Positions 1 to 10,870 of a DNA stretch of 64,000 bases are shown in pieces. The stretch's first letter is position 1. Every line of letters starts with the position of its first letter. This stretch comes from Xanthostigma xanthostigma (Eukaryota; Arthropoda; Insecta; Raphidioptera; Raphidiidae), in NCBI GenBank assembly GCA_963575645.1, contig OY754467.1, forward strand, positions 32,113,108-32,177,107. The letters are read 5' to 3'. The position numbers were made by a program, and so were the translations under genes. The notes under the pieces are model-generated. The model searched no databases and was not told the origin of the DNA. It saw only the letters and a list, made by a program, of their open reading frames with translations.

Positions 1-960
1 ATGTAACTACTATTTGTAAACTTTCATCGTACCTCTACTCTTGCATTTTTTACAAAAAAAAAAAAGAAACACTGCTGGTCTAAATTAATAACGCACGATT
101 CGGTTTTCCTGTTATATTTTTGGTGTTGAAAGAATAATTGGACTGGAAAAGTGGAAGCATGCTTTGTTTCCTGGTGAAACTAGACTAAGATCGAAACCAT
201 CAAATGTTCGTAAATGAGGAAAGGAAGTGCAGTATATCGTTCGTTAACATTGTTAGGTATCTTTGTTGTTCGTGGCATATAAAGAGTTAGTTAAGGTAGT
301 TCACTCGTGAAACGGCTTTTCTTAGAAATTTAATAAAATTGAAGTAAAATGTTAATAAAAGTGCCTTATATATGATTTAAAATTGAAATTTTTTCATCGT
401 CTGTAAAACGAGATATTAACAATCAAAATGTGCATAATTAACATGCTGCAGGTATATCGCATATAAAGAAAATGAGTACATTCCAAAATATCTACGAAAA
501 CGATTCCTAGTATGTCTTAAAAACTTATATGATTATAAATTTTTTGAAAAAAACTCTTGATTTTTTTACCGATTCGTTTTAAAAAGATAGAATTTAAAAT
601 AAAAATATTTTTATTGCACTTGCAATTGTAATTGTATACGAGTGTATCTGTATTTTAAAGCTTAGATGTGTTGGGTACAGTCTCTTACAAAAATGCACGG
701 AAAATCTCCAACTGTTACTATTACGCTATACCTACATTTGTCTACGACTGTCGCGAGTGAACTACCTTAAAGGGACGAAGTAGTGCAGAATTTTATGCTC
801 ATTAACATTTCGTTGAGAAGACGGTTGCATTTTGACATATTATAATAATCAAAATAATTTTAGACATTTTCTAGATTGATATAAAATAAAATTTGTTTTA
901 AATACATAAATGCCGATCGTTTAAAAATCCGGGAATAATATAATACTGTTTCATTTCCAG
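1..960. other. Upstream intron sequence of the PDXDC1-type gene
   Basis: No exon with convincing splice sites was recognised here. The stretch ends in an acceptor (TTTCATTTCCAG) that opens the first visible exon. It holds a TTAA-flanked MITE (295-766). A block at about 118-225 resembles 16413-16510 (shared AATAATTGGACT, GAAGCATG and GAAACCATCA), so at least one further dispersed repeat is present. Reading it as intron is inferred from the exon that follows; the rest of the gene lies to the left. Confidence 0.5.
295..766. mobile_element. TTAA-flanked MITE (piggyBac-like target)
   Basis: Inverted ends GGTAGTTCACTCGTGA and, reversed, GGTAGTTCACTCGCGA differ at one base. Each is bounded by TTAA (291-294 and 767-770). 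The interior is AT-rich with no open frame. A TTAA duplication is the hallmark of piggyBac-type transposition. The family itself is not identified, and short palindromic TTAA sites can arise by chance, but the 16-bp inverted match is strong. Confidence 0.6.
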
Positions 961-3526
961 AGCCCACCGCCAGGAGGCGAAGGTAGTTTTTACGCTGTGG
1001 CGGATCTTATTTCCAAACCTGTAAATACCGCGGTGAGCTACAAAACTATATAACTGATTATGAACTGTTTGGCTAGAATTTTGAAAATCATTAAATATTA
1101 TTTTTTAGTTATTGTTTGAAGCTGCCGTTTCATGTGTTGTATTTCAATTTATTCCGGAAGTTTCCGAGGGCGACGTTCTCCATAGGGTTCCGACTTACTT
1201 TGATAAATTAAATTCATGGTTCGGACAGGTGCTACAGCGGGACATACCACAGGTAATTTCAGCGTTGTCTTTATCTAATTCATTGTTATTATTCAAATAA
1301 ATAAAATTGTCGACCAATTTTTCTCAGACCAATATATTGACAAAATAATAATAATAATAACTAAGAAAAATCTTGCGATTTTTCGTGTTTATTTTCATTG
1401 TTATTCTCAGTTATAAATTGAAAATTCAATTCATACTGACAACGATTCTCAAAACAAAAGCTGGGAATTGGAGGTTTGTAACAACGACACCTACAATTCT
1501 TAAAGTCATGAAACAAATGAGTATTTTAGAAGTTTAAATATAATTTGTTATATTCGCAGGTTCCTATACAGATATGTGAGGTAGAAAATTTCGGCATCGT
1601 TTTGAGATGTTGCCCACTAGAAGCTGGCCCCCAACAACCAACCCCAGAAGAATTGGACTTGTTTGTACGATTAATTGAACAACATTTGGAAGTAATGAGT
1701 GCTACTGTCCGACACAAAGTGACTCTTAAAACACTTATAGAAGAATCACCTGTCTTGAAATTGGTCGATATACCAGACTGGGCGGGTATGTTGAAAAATA
1801 TTTCAGTTTTTATTTTAGACACTAGTGAAAATATGAGTAAACATTGATAGAGTCTAAACGAAATTTGAAGATTGGTCGATTAGTTTCAGCGCTAGACGAG
1901 ATAACGGATTCACATACAAATACACATACATTTTTCTAAATTTATCTTTGAGTATCTGGAAGTGATATAGAATCAAAATCTCGAAGCCAAATTTTCTGAT
2001 AATTACAATACATTTCTGCTTAGTGTCGCGAGGAAATGAAAACAGGTTTTCATTATTTTATAGGTTTAGGAGGAGTGCGTTATGTGCCTGAAGCATGGGA
2101 GCAATTACTTACAGATCAAACAAAAGAAGAACTAAACCGTTTAAATATAGCATTAGTAGAGCATTTGAAATCAACAGATAATGCTTTCTCACTCGGCGAA
2201 GGCGACGATGGTTTGGCGTGTGTTCGATTCGGTCTCGTTACAGACGAAACCGATCTCGAATCATTGCTGAGTCTCGTCATTAATGTCGGTCGTTCGGTAG
2301 AAGAAAATTGCAGAGTGTTAGATTCGATGACAGAAATAGTTAAAAAAGGTATTGAAACAGCAACGATGGATCTTCAAAAAGAAAATGAAGAAAGAATGTG
2401 GCAGGAGGGAATTCTTCGACAGGTGCCCGTCGTTGGGACTTTTGTAAATTGGTGGTCACCACGAAATAAGGATACTGGCGGCGTACGAGGAAGAAGCCTT
2501 AATTTGACTCAAGGTGTAGTTGAATCAACGGAAAATATATATCGTTATCACATGCAATTGCCTGGAGGTCAGCCGCCAGTACCCGGAAGTCGAGTTCCAC
2601 CCCAACCGCTCGTACAAACGCAGGTCGGCACAGGAACTCATTCTAGGTTTGTCCATACATTATTTTTTTTTCTATCATTTTGCTTGCAAATGTCTTCCTA
2701 TGTGAAAAAGTTGTTGTTAGCTGCAGTACAAGTACAAAAAAACTTACATTGAAGCCCGGACATTGTATTTCAATTTTTTACTTTTTAGAAGTCCTAATAG
2801 GACTTGTTTGTTTTTATGTATTGATAAATTCATAAATTGACTTATCCTGAACAAACTAATTGCTTGCAACGAAATTCTACGATTGTTTATAGAATTCAGC
2901 ACTAGAAAGCTCTGTTTAGAATGATGCGTTCGGCTAATTTCGCAGTCTACATGTCGGATCGAGGACTTCTAATATAACATTTTTCATTTTCTAGTTTTAT
3001 TTATGTCCATGGAATGCTAACAACCGCCTTTCATTCACGAAGTCTGTAACCAAAAGACCTAGCTTCCTATACTTGCTGTGTTTCGAGACGGACCGTTTTC
3101 TGGCGCGCGCGAGATGTCGTTCTTATCACTACCTGGAAAAACTTCGGTTCTTTCCACCTGTTTTCGCCATAGTTACCAAAGTTGTTTAATTAAGTCATGA
3201 ACGTTTGTGAGTTATCCAGTAGCTGACGCCATATTGATTCATGCGACAGATATCGGTCTGCTACTATGCTCGAGCTGGGTCTCCTGGTTACAGACTTCAT
3301 GCTTTCATTGATAAAGGATTAAATACATGTTTTTATATTTCTTTTCTTCCGATATAGATCCAGTAGTCACAGTTCAAGTTTGGGAGGTCTTGGACAAATC
3401 AATACGACTGTACTAAGTAACAATATTAATTCGACACATACAGGACTCAGCAACAGTATTAGCATTCCTACAGAAAACCCTACAGCAAATTCTAACACAA
3501 CAGATGCTGCTTCCATTAAGTCATAG
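961..3526 (+). CDS. PDXDC1: PDXDC1-like protein, C-terminal half (5 exons)
   Basis: Exons are 961-1032, 1109-1252, 1560-1785, 2064-2646 and 3358-3526. They join with phases 0, 0, 1 and 2 into 397 codons ending in TAG. All introns are GT-AG. Exon 4 carries the block recognised from animal PDXDC1: RSVEENCRVLDSM, an acidic helix (QKENEERMWQEG), then ILRQVPVVGTFVNWW and LNLTQGVVESTENIYRY. The last exon is a Ser/Thr/Asn-rich tail. PDXDC1 proteins belong to the group II PLP-dependent decarboxylase family, but their reaction is poorly defined. The catalytic PLP-binding part should lie upstream, outside the window. Human PDXDC1 is just under 800 residues, so roughly half is seen here. Exon 1 could instead end at 1020, also in phase 0; the GTGAGC donor at 1033 looks better. 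No AATAAA lies close after the stop. Confidence 0.88.
1295..1348 (+). repeat. Terminal fragment of the GTCGACC repeat family, in intron 2
   Basis: AATAAAATTGTCGACC, then ATTTTTCTCAGACC and ATATTGACAAAA, matches the ends of the palindrome at 26247-26615 and the copies at 46.1 and 49.4 kb. Only the outer part is present here; the hammerhead-like core is absent. Confidence 0.6.
3036..3301. mobile_element. hAT-type MITE in the last PDXDC1 intron
   Basis: Terminal inverted repeats read CACGAAGTCTGTAACC and, on the other side, CATGAAGTCTGTAACC. They are flanked by an exact 8-bp direct repeat CTTTCATT (3028-3035 and 3302-3309), the duplication length of hAT transposition. The 266-bp element is non-coding. 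It contains GGCGCGCGCGAGATG and ACCAAAGTTGTTTAA. A diverged reverse copy occurs at about 51752-52033. It lies wholly inside the intron and disturbs neither splice site. Confidence 0.8.
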
Positions 3527-4276
3527 TTTTTGTTTAAATAATTTTATTATACTGTTATTAATTTAAATTAATATAATCTTTATACAATTTGTTTTTAAAT
3601 CTCCAGATATATGACTTTGTTATCGAAAGATTTTCTTTTGCGTTGTTGTTTTCTTTATTTCTCTTAATTTTGATAGTTTTGTTTTAAGTAAGAACTTTTA
3701 CAAACTATATGATGCGTATAATGAAAAAATCAGTCCATTTGTACGTGGAGGGTTTCATATTTGCAGTGGTCAGAAACCAATCGATGAAACTTATTTGTCG
3801 CTAGTTGTAATTGTGAATATCTACATCTACCAAGTTTCATGTTTCGAGGTGAAATAGTTTTCAAATGCAACTGGAAGAATATTGCATCAAAATTGGCCAC
3901 TTTGAATTAAAAATGTTTTTTTTTTTACTCGAGAAAACCTATTCATTGACACCACACATGGTTAACTAATATATTATTGTACCGTTTTTAGTTAAGGAAC
4001 TAGAAGGCTGTGACAGTAAGACAGAATAGTGAGAGCAATAGGGTTCCACCATTAGGTAGGGAACCCTAAAAGTCATTCGTATAGTTTGTGATAGTCTTTT
4101 ACTAATACTTCATCCAAACAAATAATAATAATAACAGATTTATTCTCAACAGATGTTCAAAGACTGTTTCTAGGATCTATGAATGACAGATACATCCTAA
4201 ATAATACGTATACTGCACCATTTATCGTTCGAGGATGAAGCCACTTTTTAAAAAATCTTTATGTTATCTGTGTTTG
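3527..4276 (+). other. 3-prime UTR and downstream flank of the PDXDC1-like gene
   Basis: AT-rich sequence after the stop codon. No canonical AATAAA was seen in the first 300 bases, so the polyadenylation site is unplaced. A small hairpin AGGGTTCC ... GGAACCCT lies near 4040-4068. No open frame of note. Confidence 0.4.
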
Positions 4277-4530
4277 TTAGCTAGTTCTGAACTGCTAAAG
4301 CATATTTCAATAGTACAGAACTCTTCGGACACAACTGCTTGTTTGTTGGTTAAAGGCTCGGACTGTTTGAACTTGGTTCTATCAGTTCTTGCAGCCTAAA
4401 ACAGCCAGAACCAAGTTCAAACAGCCGGGATTGGGAAGAGTTCGAGAATTTGGCCGAAAAACACGCAATTTTGTTCGAAGAGTTCTGTATTGCCGACAAG
4501 TACTTTAACAGCTCAAAATTAGTTCAAAAA
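4277..4530. repeat. Imperfect foldback repeat
   Basis: Outer arms (CTAGTTCTGAACTGCTAAAG against CTGTTAAAGT and GAACTAATTTTGAG), middle arms (ACAGAACTCTTCG at 4315 against CGAAGAGTTCTGT near 4480) and inner arms (GTTTGAACTTGGTTCT against AGAACCAAGTTCAAAC) are inverted about a centre near 4400. This looks like a decayed hairpin MITE. No target duplication was made out. Confidence 0.6.
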
Positions 4531-5244
4531 ATTACCAACATACACACCTATTGCATAGCGTATAATATAATGTTATAAATTATTTCATTATCTAATATCT
4601 TTTATTTTAGCAGTCGTGAAAAATTAATCATTGTAGATGATAGCAGTGTACATACTAACCGCCAGTGTTCTATGTAATTTGACAGATTCAACATCGTTAT
4701 TATGTGAAAATTAAGTTATTTTGTCCCACTAGAGTCAAGTCGCCGCAATATGAAAATATTAATTTGTTAATAATTTCCTACTGGAGATTGAAAAACAAAT
4801 TTAGACCAGAAATTATCATTGAAATCACATCAGTTAAAGTTTTTTGAAATACTGTTTTCAATATTATTATATATTATATATGACTTTGAAATAATATAAA
4901 TATTAAATACGATTGATCTTTATAATAGCTGAATAGATGAATCTTGCGCTCATCAAGCGCCTCAAAACAAACGATAAGAGATAAGTAGATTTTTTGTGCG
5001 CTTGTACGAAATGTATAACTCAACTATTGCGCAAAGAAGATTGAATAATAATTTATTTCAACGCTTGCGCATAAACGTTGTGTTTAGTACTTTCTGCGCT
5101 TAAGGAAGGCACTGGTGTGTTTTTGCATTCAACGCATGGCTGCTCCGTGGAATGGGCGATGCAGTTAGAGATCAGACATCAGTGATAAAATAATTAATAT
5201 GGAAAAACATTTGAATCCTGGTTTTTGCGTCGATTATATCTTAT
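4531..5244. other. Intergenic, no feature recognised
   Basis: AT-rich, no long frame. A slightly GC-richer patch at 4940-5190 with scattered GCGC words suggests decayed repeat, but no second copy was recognised in the window. Confidence 0.3.
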
Positions 5245-5816
5245 ATATAAAAATGAATGCTCGTCTGTTCGGGATATATGCGTTCCTATAGGCTGTGTGC
5301 ACGAAGCCTACTAGCGCCGCTAGTGGGTAATAGAGAATTATTTAACTCACGTTTTATGGAAATCGCGACATGTTACTATGGTGAAAAGTCAAAAACTTTA
5401 GTTGGCTATGATGTGTCAAAAAAAAAAAAATGTAATACGAAAAACCATTATAAAAATAGCATAACATAAAAAGTACGTGAGAATTATTTATTTATTAATT
5501 ATGACGTACAATATATAAATAATTAATTTGTTTACACTGACAGCGTAACGTCAAATTATGGCGCCAATGATCTTTATTTTACTTAAATCGCCATCAGCGC
5601 AACAGCCTGGAACACAACAAGCATTTTCAGATCGCCTAATTTTGCCCATGTTTTCTTTGTATTTAAAAATCCTTATAAAATTATAACTATTTTCACTTTT
5701 AATAAATATTACTCACTGACATACGGAAAATTTGAGTTTGAAGTTTCCCCTAGTGCTCACCATAAACGCTCGCATCGGTAAATTTGTAACTCCACCTACT
5801 TGCACATAGCGCATAC
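5245..5816 (-). repeat. Dispersed repeat Y, copy 1, with a THAP-like short ORF
   Basis: About 570 bp are matched in opposite orientation at 29785-30360. Shared landmarks are CTACTAGCGCCGCTAGTG, CGCGACATGTT, TTATGACGTACAATATATA, GCCATCAGCGCAACAGCC and GTGCTCACCA. The inner palindrome TAGCGCCGCTA lies near one end. The minus strand carries the 32-codon ORF listed separately. Confidence 0.7.
5551..5649 (-). pseudogene. 32-codon ORF with THAP-like cysteine start
   Basis: The frame begins MGKIRRSENACCVPGCCADG and ends in TGA 32 codons on. The CCVPGC start resembles the first zinc-ligand pair of THAP domains, which begin many P-element-like transposases and THAP proteins. The later Cys-His pair is absent, so this is at best a truncated first exon. 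The other copy (29956-30054) keeps the same ATG, length and stop with several substitutions. The THAP reading is a guess from one motif. Confidence 0.35.
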
Positions 5817-6619
5817 TAATAATAATAATATTTATTTAATATCATTAGAAATGAGCGCATCGTTCTGCCATAACAAATCATATCATCGAGCCATATAACA
5901 TCATAGATGAGAGTTTGTCAAAGCAAAATACAAAATTTACAGATATAATATAAAAAATTTTAAAAAGTTTAGAAGTGATCAGTATTGATTTTACTTTATC
6001 TTTAAAAGTGTTAAGATTTGTCATCCAATTACGAATTTCGTGAGCTGTTGCGCGCGCACCCGCGAAACTTTCAGACAAAAAAATTCTAAATGTATAAACA
6101 TTGTGTTTTAAAGTGGTAGTGCAATATGGTGGAGTTGAAGGCTTCACTGTTGTTGTCGCTACCGAACGGGACGCAACCCCGCGAGGCAATCCTGTCTAGT
6201 AATATATATTTCACTAATTATTAATCACACTGTAACTGTTGTGATTTTATGATTTTATTTTAAAAAAATGCTAATAGTAACTTATTTTGCCAGTTTTAAA
6301 AGGGATATGATGCAATCTGTATTATAATTATATTTTTAAAGTTAAATTAGTTAACATCTGTTTCATTTTTATTTAATTTTTTTTGTAATTAAATTTCATA
6401 ATTAAAATGGCTTTCAGTTGTTATTAATTATCCGCACAATAATTACTCAAAATGTATAGTATTATTGAAATAATATAAAATAGAGAATGATTTACACATA
6501 AATAACAAAAAAATAAATAGTATTAAACTTTTACCAAAGAATACTAAAAAAAAGTGAGTACATAAAAGTGTATGTCATTATAAAAAAATAAACAATCATA
6601 TAAAGAGTAATTGTGTTTT
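5817..6619. other. AT-rich intergenic, no feature recognised
   Basis: Long A/T runs. A locally GC-richer piece at 6040-6195 (GCGCGCACCCGCGAAAC, CCGAACGGGACGC) carries a minus-strand frame of about 100 codons that looks like chance rather than a gene. Confidence 0.3.
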
Positions 6620-6649
6620 TTTTTATTTTAGTGTTCTAAACAAAATAAG

Positions 6650-6880
6650 TGAAAAATTCCAGCAGATTGGGCTACAACTATTCCAACTTCAAAAACATAG
6701 AAATTTGACAAAAAATAAAGAAAATTCTGTTTGCGTTTTAGCGTATATCTCTTCTGCAGATACGTCGATTTTCCCCAAGAACAGTAGGGCTCTTCATATT
6801 TGCATAATCCGCTCATCCGTTTGATCTGTATTGTGTTCACAGACGTACAGAATCTATCCAAAACAAAAAAAATATTTAAA
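6650..6880 (-). repeat. Dispersed repeat R, fragment
   Basis: On the minus strand it reads GTGAACACAATACAGATC, CGGATGAGCGG, CAAATATGAAGAGCCCTA, GGGGAAAATCGACG and CAGAAGAGATATACGC. The same order is seen at 7330-7520, 17690-17830, 20090-20215 and 50010-50165. It is non-coding. Confidence 0.65.
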
Positions 6881-6910
6881 ATTTTTGAAAATTGAGTTTT
6901 GATCTAAATA

Positions 6911-7122
6911 AGGCCTAGCACACATGAAGAGCGTTCAACGCGCGTTGGCCCAACGCGTGTTTACAATTTCTATACAATTGTATATAACTGTTTATATGAT
7001 AACGCGCGTTGGCGCCGCGTTGAACGCGCGTTCTCATATAAACAGTTATATACAATTGTATAGAAATTGTAAACGCGCGTTGGGCCAACGCGCCTTGAAC
7101 GCTCTTCATGTGTGCTAGGCCT
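6911..7122. mobile_element. TA-flanked hairpin MITE
   Basis: A 212-bp near-palindrome. The arms start AGGCCTAGCACACATGAAGA on both ends and continue through GCGTTCAACGCGCGTTGG, TACAATTTCTATACAATTGT and ATATAACTGTTTATATGA. TA dinucleotides flank it (6909-6910, 7123-7124), the pattern of Tc1/mariner-type insertion. The apparent frames on both strands mirror each other through the palindrome and are not genes. Confidence 0.85.
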
Positions 7123-7257
7123 TAGTATCATTCCCCATTTTAACTCTTGTTGACAACAGCTGTTCAGAGCCGTTTATTCAGTTGGCGGCGCGGATACCTG
7201 AAGAAGTGCTGGGTTCTAGCAGCTATCTGAGGAGATTGTAAATTTTGTATCGTCCTT

Positions 7258-7790
7258 ATTACCATTCCAACCCACAAGCGGGGAATGGTACTAGTTTAGG
7301 TCAAAAATCACTTTTCAAAAATTTTCGTTTTGAGGTTCTTCGAACACAGAAAACATATGTTCGGAAAAGCTCTGTGCGTGTGTCAGTCTGAACACGATAC
7401 AGGTCAAACGGATGAACGGATTAAAGTCAAATTTTGGGAGGATGTTTGCTATGCAAATATGAAGAGCCCTATTGTTTTTGGGGAAAATCGGCGCATACGC
7501 AGAAGAGATATATGCTATAACGGTGTTTTTTATATAATGGTATACTTTTCATAACGGCTTATTATTCTATTTATTTTTTCAAGAAAGTTTTGTTAAATTT
7601 TTTTTTCTAAACTAGTTTTGGAAATATTTTGAAAATAAAAAAAAAATCAGCCGCTCTTTTGTTTTATGGATCTGTCAGAAATAAACTAGTTTAGGCATGC
7701 TTTGATTAATTTTTACATGACGTGGAACATATTAATGATATTATGTAGGTAACCATGGCAACGAATAGCACGATATGGTCCTGTCGCCCA
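7258..7790 (+). repeat. Dispersed repeat R, long copy
   Basis: About 530 bp, matched along nearly its whole length by 49889-50430. It starts near ATTACCATTCC, continues with TCTGTGCGTGTGTCAGTCTG, GGATGAACGGATT, TTTTGGGAGGATGTTTG, AAATATGAAGAGCCCTATTG and CAGAAGAGATATATGCTAT, and ends TTTTTACATGACGTGGAAC. Shorter copies occur elsewhere. The class is unknown; no coding capacity. Confidence 0.7.
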
Positions 7791-8311
7791 ATTAGCTGGA
7801 TTTTTTTTTAGACACATCTTGATCGATCTACTGTAGACTACGAAATACATCGCGTTTCATGACGATACACCTATTTATAGGCAAACACCCATACTTATCT
7901 GTACTTCTTTTTCGAAGTTACAGATGATACAATGCCAATTCAGAATCAATAAATTGAAGCCTGAAAACTGGGGGTTTGGACTGATCAGCTCAGGGGCCAT
8001 TAACGGATCTAGGCAAGGGAAGAATGAGGAGCAACACTCAAAATCGAAATTACAATATTTTGTCGTATCAACGTTGCACATAGTAGGTATCCAATATCTA
8101 TGAGAAAAGTAGCTTACGTCGGGACCCACAACCAGCGCACTTGATAAATCAAAATGCATAAATAATCGTGCATTGTACAAGAGCACAAATTAATTAATAT
8201 CAAACTGTTCACACGACTGGTATATTTGGCAAATATTTGTCCGTGGTCATACTTGTCAAAAGTTTGTTTTAATCAGTGACTCAGATGACATCACAAGCCA
8301 TCTATGAGACA
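7791..8311. other. Intergenic, no feature recognised
   Basis: Mixed-composition sequence without repeats shared in the window. A minus-strand frame at 7875-8186 (103 codons) has no recognisable motif and is probably chance. Confidence 0.3.
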
Positions 8312-8380
8312 GGTGGGATTCGAACTCACGACAGATTGATTCAAAAGCAAGCACGCTGACCATTACACCAAGCTGTCCTC
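8312..8380 (-). pseudogene. tRNA-Gln-like sequence
   Basis: Read on the minus strand it has a D-arm/A-box region GGTGTAATGGTCAGC, a CTTTTGAAT anticodon region (UUG, Gln) and a T-arm GTGAGTTCGAATCCCAC carrying a good B-box. Animal tRNA-Gln has GGTGTAATGGTTAGC and CTTTGAATC at these places. The anticodon stem is weak and one T-stem pair is broken, so it is a tRNA-derived relic or SINE head, not a working tRNA. Confidence 0.6.
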
Positions 8381-8610
8381 AAGTTGCAAATGAATAGACG
8401 ACTTATCGGGAGAAAGGTAAATCTTTTGTACATCCATTATCATGACGTGACAAATTGAGTTCAATCGAAGCCAGAAAGCTAATTTTTAGCTGAAATCGAA
8501 CCTTGGCTTTTTTCTCACTTTCAGTCGAGGGTATTGTTCATTCGACTGCGCTTCCTTTTTGTTGCTCGCTGTGTCTGCGTTCCCTCATCATCGCCGACCC
8601 ATCATTCGAT

Positions 8611-8758
8611 AGCTCTGTTCCAAGCTCTCTGAGAACGATAACAGAACCGTCGCCGCCTTACGCAGTAGCTAAAACGAAACTGTTTGTATCGGTTTTTGAG
8701 CTACTTCGCAAGACTGTGACGGTTCTGTTACCGTTCTCAAAAAGCTTGGAACAGAGCT
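8611..8758. repeat. 148-bp hairpin repeat
   Basis: AGCTCTGTTCCAAGCT, GAGAACG and AACAGAACCGTC are mirrored by GACGGTTCTGTTACCG, TTCTCA and AGCTTGGAACAGAGCT. Both ends are exact for 16 bases. A small adjoining hairpin, TTCGGCC ... GGCCGAA, lies near 8787. Probably a short MITE. Confidence 0.7.
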
Positions 8759-9640
8759 GATTATTCAGTAAATTTAACATTTGGTTTCGGCCTGACTTTG
8801 GCCGAAGTCGAATATTTTGCCAATAGATTTTGCCGAAGATTGCCAAGACTAGTTGTGGGATTCTTGATATAGTCGTAACTGCGACAATATGAGAACGAAG
8901 CTGTGTAAGGTGATTATTTTGCTAATATAATAATTATATTTTTTCATTAAATGCGACCACATTTTTTAATGAAATATAATCGTTGCTGACTAGAAAAAAA
9001 ATGGTTGTCTGTAAAGTCGGTTTACGGACGATAGTTTTACGTGATAACGTATTCCGTAATACATAACCTAAACCTCCCAAAATTTGGTTTCAATCCGCTT
9101 ATCCTTGGTGTCGGAATGATAAGAAATGTCAAAAGTGACGTTTGCAACTTACAAAGTATTATGTTCTAATAATAATTAGTTATTCCAATACTTAACTTAG
9201 CAGGCTTTGCATTTCACAATATACTAATGTCAAAAAATTGAATTAAACATTAGAAATGCAGCTGTTTTCATGTTAAGACAAGACATACGTTTGCTTCTAA
9301 TTTCCATGTACGGCAAACAAAGACAACCGACCGCGTCGCGTCATGCATTACACAACATTGCATTTATACAGCTATTTTTCTATATAAATTTGTATAAAAT
9401 ATTGCACATACCGCTAAACTAGCGGTATGTGCTTTATTATCGCTTTGTGCATCAGAGCTGACTTTCGTTCAGATAAGAAGTTATATCTAAGTTAATTTCA
9501 CACGAAATCCATTCAAAATGAAACTTTTTAAAAAGAGGAGATTCTGATCTATAAAACAGAACCATTTTTAAATCAATTCGAGTTCATAAATACTATTAAA
9601 ATTGTAATTGAAAATCACAAACAGCAGTTGTCGGTTGGTC

Positions 9641-9691
9641 TGTACGTATGTACGTACGTACGTACGTACGTACGTACGTATGTACGTACGT
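9641..9691. repeat. (TACG)n microsatellite
   Basis: About 50 bases of TACG repeated, with two ATG interruptions. A frame through it gives Tyr-Val-Arg-Thr repeats and is not a gene. Confidence 0.9.
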
Positions 9692-9953
9692 CACGACTCT
9701 ACAGATCGCAATTTTGGTCGGATCCCCTTGGGTTATATTTTATTCACTTTGTTTACTATCAGACCAGAACCCTATTTAAATTCACTAAAATGTGTTCAGT
9801 AGTTTAATTTTTATAAACAGTTTTTTTTTTATTATTTTTGACAGCTAATTAAAATAAAAAAACAAAAAACATAATAAATATACTCAATTAATGTAGTATG
9901 ATACGTAAAATAACTGCTACACTTCTATACCATAATAACAAAGGCGTTGTACG

Positions 9954-10025
9954 GCATCGGTGTGGCCGAACGGTTAAAGCGTAAGTCCTGTAATCCCAAG
10001 GTGCCGGGTTCGATTCCCGCTGACA
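9954..10025 (+). pseudogene. tRNA-like sequence (Ser/Leu-type)
   Basis: GTGTGGCCGAACGGTTAAAG matches the D-arm and A-box of Ser/Leu tRNAs, and GCCGGGTTCGATTCCCGC gives a good T-arm and B-box. The anticodon arm does not fold cleanly and the long variable arm is not evident. It is followed by T-rich sequence. Probably a SINE head or captured, decayed tRNA. Confidence 0.6.
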
Positions 10026-10870
10026 TAAGAATTTTTTTTTTTTATATTCCATTTTATTCCACTTAATTCCACTTAATATTTATATATTATATATAATATA
10101 TTTCTCATATATTTTTTTTATTATTATTATTTTTTTTTCATTTTATTTTTTTCATTTTAATTTTTTAATTGTTTTTTTTTAATCTATTGCACATACCGCT
10201 AGTGTAGCGGTGGGATATTCTTGAAAAATAGTGTTTTGGGATATTGTGTCTATAAAATGCGTTCTTCGATAAACTAGAAAGTCAATAAACTAGGACAAGA
10301 AACTCAAAAAATCGGGATTTTTGAAAGCAAAACCCGTGCATAATTGCTAAAAAAAATTTCTTATTTTACTAATGTTTCTCGTATATTTTTATTTTTTTTT
10401 ATTTGTTTTAATCTATTTTCTCAATTTTTTTCATTATAATAATATAATGTACAGTGGAAAACTTGCGGGATGTGCACTTTTGGTTTTGCCAACTATTTTT
10501 CTATATTTTGTATAAAAAAACTGTTTAGGCAAATTCTGTTATACGAAATCTATGTAAAATGTTCTCCTCTTTCGTTTAAGACTGGTTTCAAACCGATCTG
10601 ATTTAAATTGAGCGAGAAATTAGCAAAAAGCACGCACAGGGTCAGGCGGAACGTTACGCGTTAGGAACGTTACGTTACACTTTTTTGAACATGCAGCTGG
10701 TGTTTTATCAATTTATAATATTGGTGATTCATCAATTTATAAGACGTTATCACGTCAAAAAAAATTTTAATCTAAATTAATACGGTAGATCCCTTTTATA
10801 TATTTTAATACATTTTTCATCAAAATATTGTTTTTTATCATGCCAGATTCAATTTTTAAGCGCCGTGACA

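Larger units (their letters stand above)
9404..10493. mobile_element. Insertion inside W copy 1, with tRNA-like segment
   Basis: The sequence absent from the mirror copy is flanked by TATT (9400-9403, 10494-10497), consistent with a 4-bp target duplication. It opens with an exact 13-bp-stem hairpin (GCACATACCGCTA, AAC, TAGCGGTATGTGC). It then holds a block shared with 16211-16400 (ATTATCGCTTTG, CAGAGCTGACTTTCGT, CAGACCAGAACCC), a TACG tetranucleotide run, a tRNA-like sequence and T-rich stretches. TATTGCACATACCGCTA recurs at about 10186, so it may itself be composite. Confidence 0.6.
9001..10767 (+). mobile_element. Element W, copy 1 (interrupted)
   Basis: It starts ATGGTTGTCTGTAAAGTCGG and ends GACGTTATCACGTC. 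It faces a reverse copy at 10871-11545, making a giant inverted repeat. Comparison shows copy 1 is split by a 1090-bp insertion (9404-10493). Both termini carry ACGTGATAACGT in opposite orientation, but the extreme ends are not inverted repeats. Other copies are at 14036-14637 and 37097-37307. There is no open frame, so it is non-autonomous and of unknown class. Confidence 0.75.

Noticed and set aside
2036-2063. AUG at 2036 as the start of a separate gene
   Set aside because: It lies in the intron just before the acceptor at 2063; the frame joins perfectly to the previous exon by splicing.
6915-7118. Mirror-image 64-codon frames on both strands
   Set aside because: They are the two readings of the hairpin MITE at 6911-7122 and have near-identical peptides for that reason.
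9608-9802. 64-codon frame with Tyr-Val-Arg-Thr repeats
   Set aside because: Translation of the TACG microsatellite.
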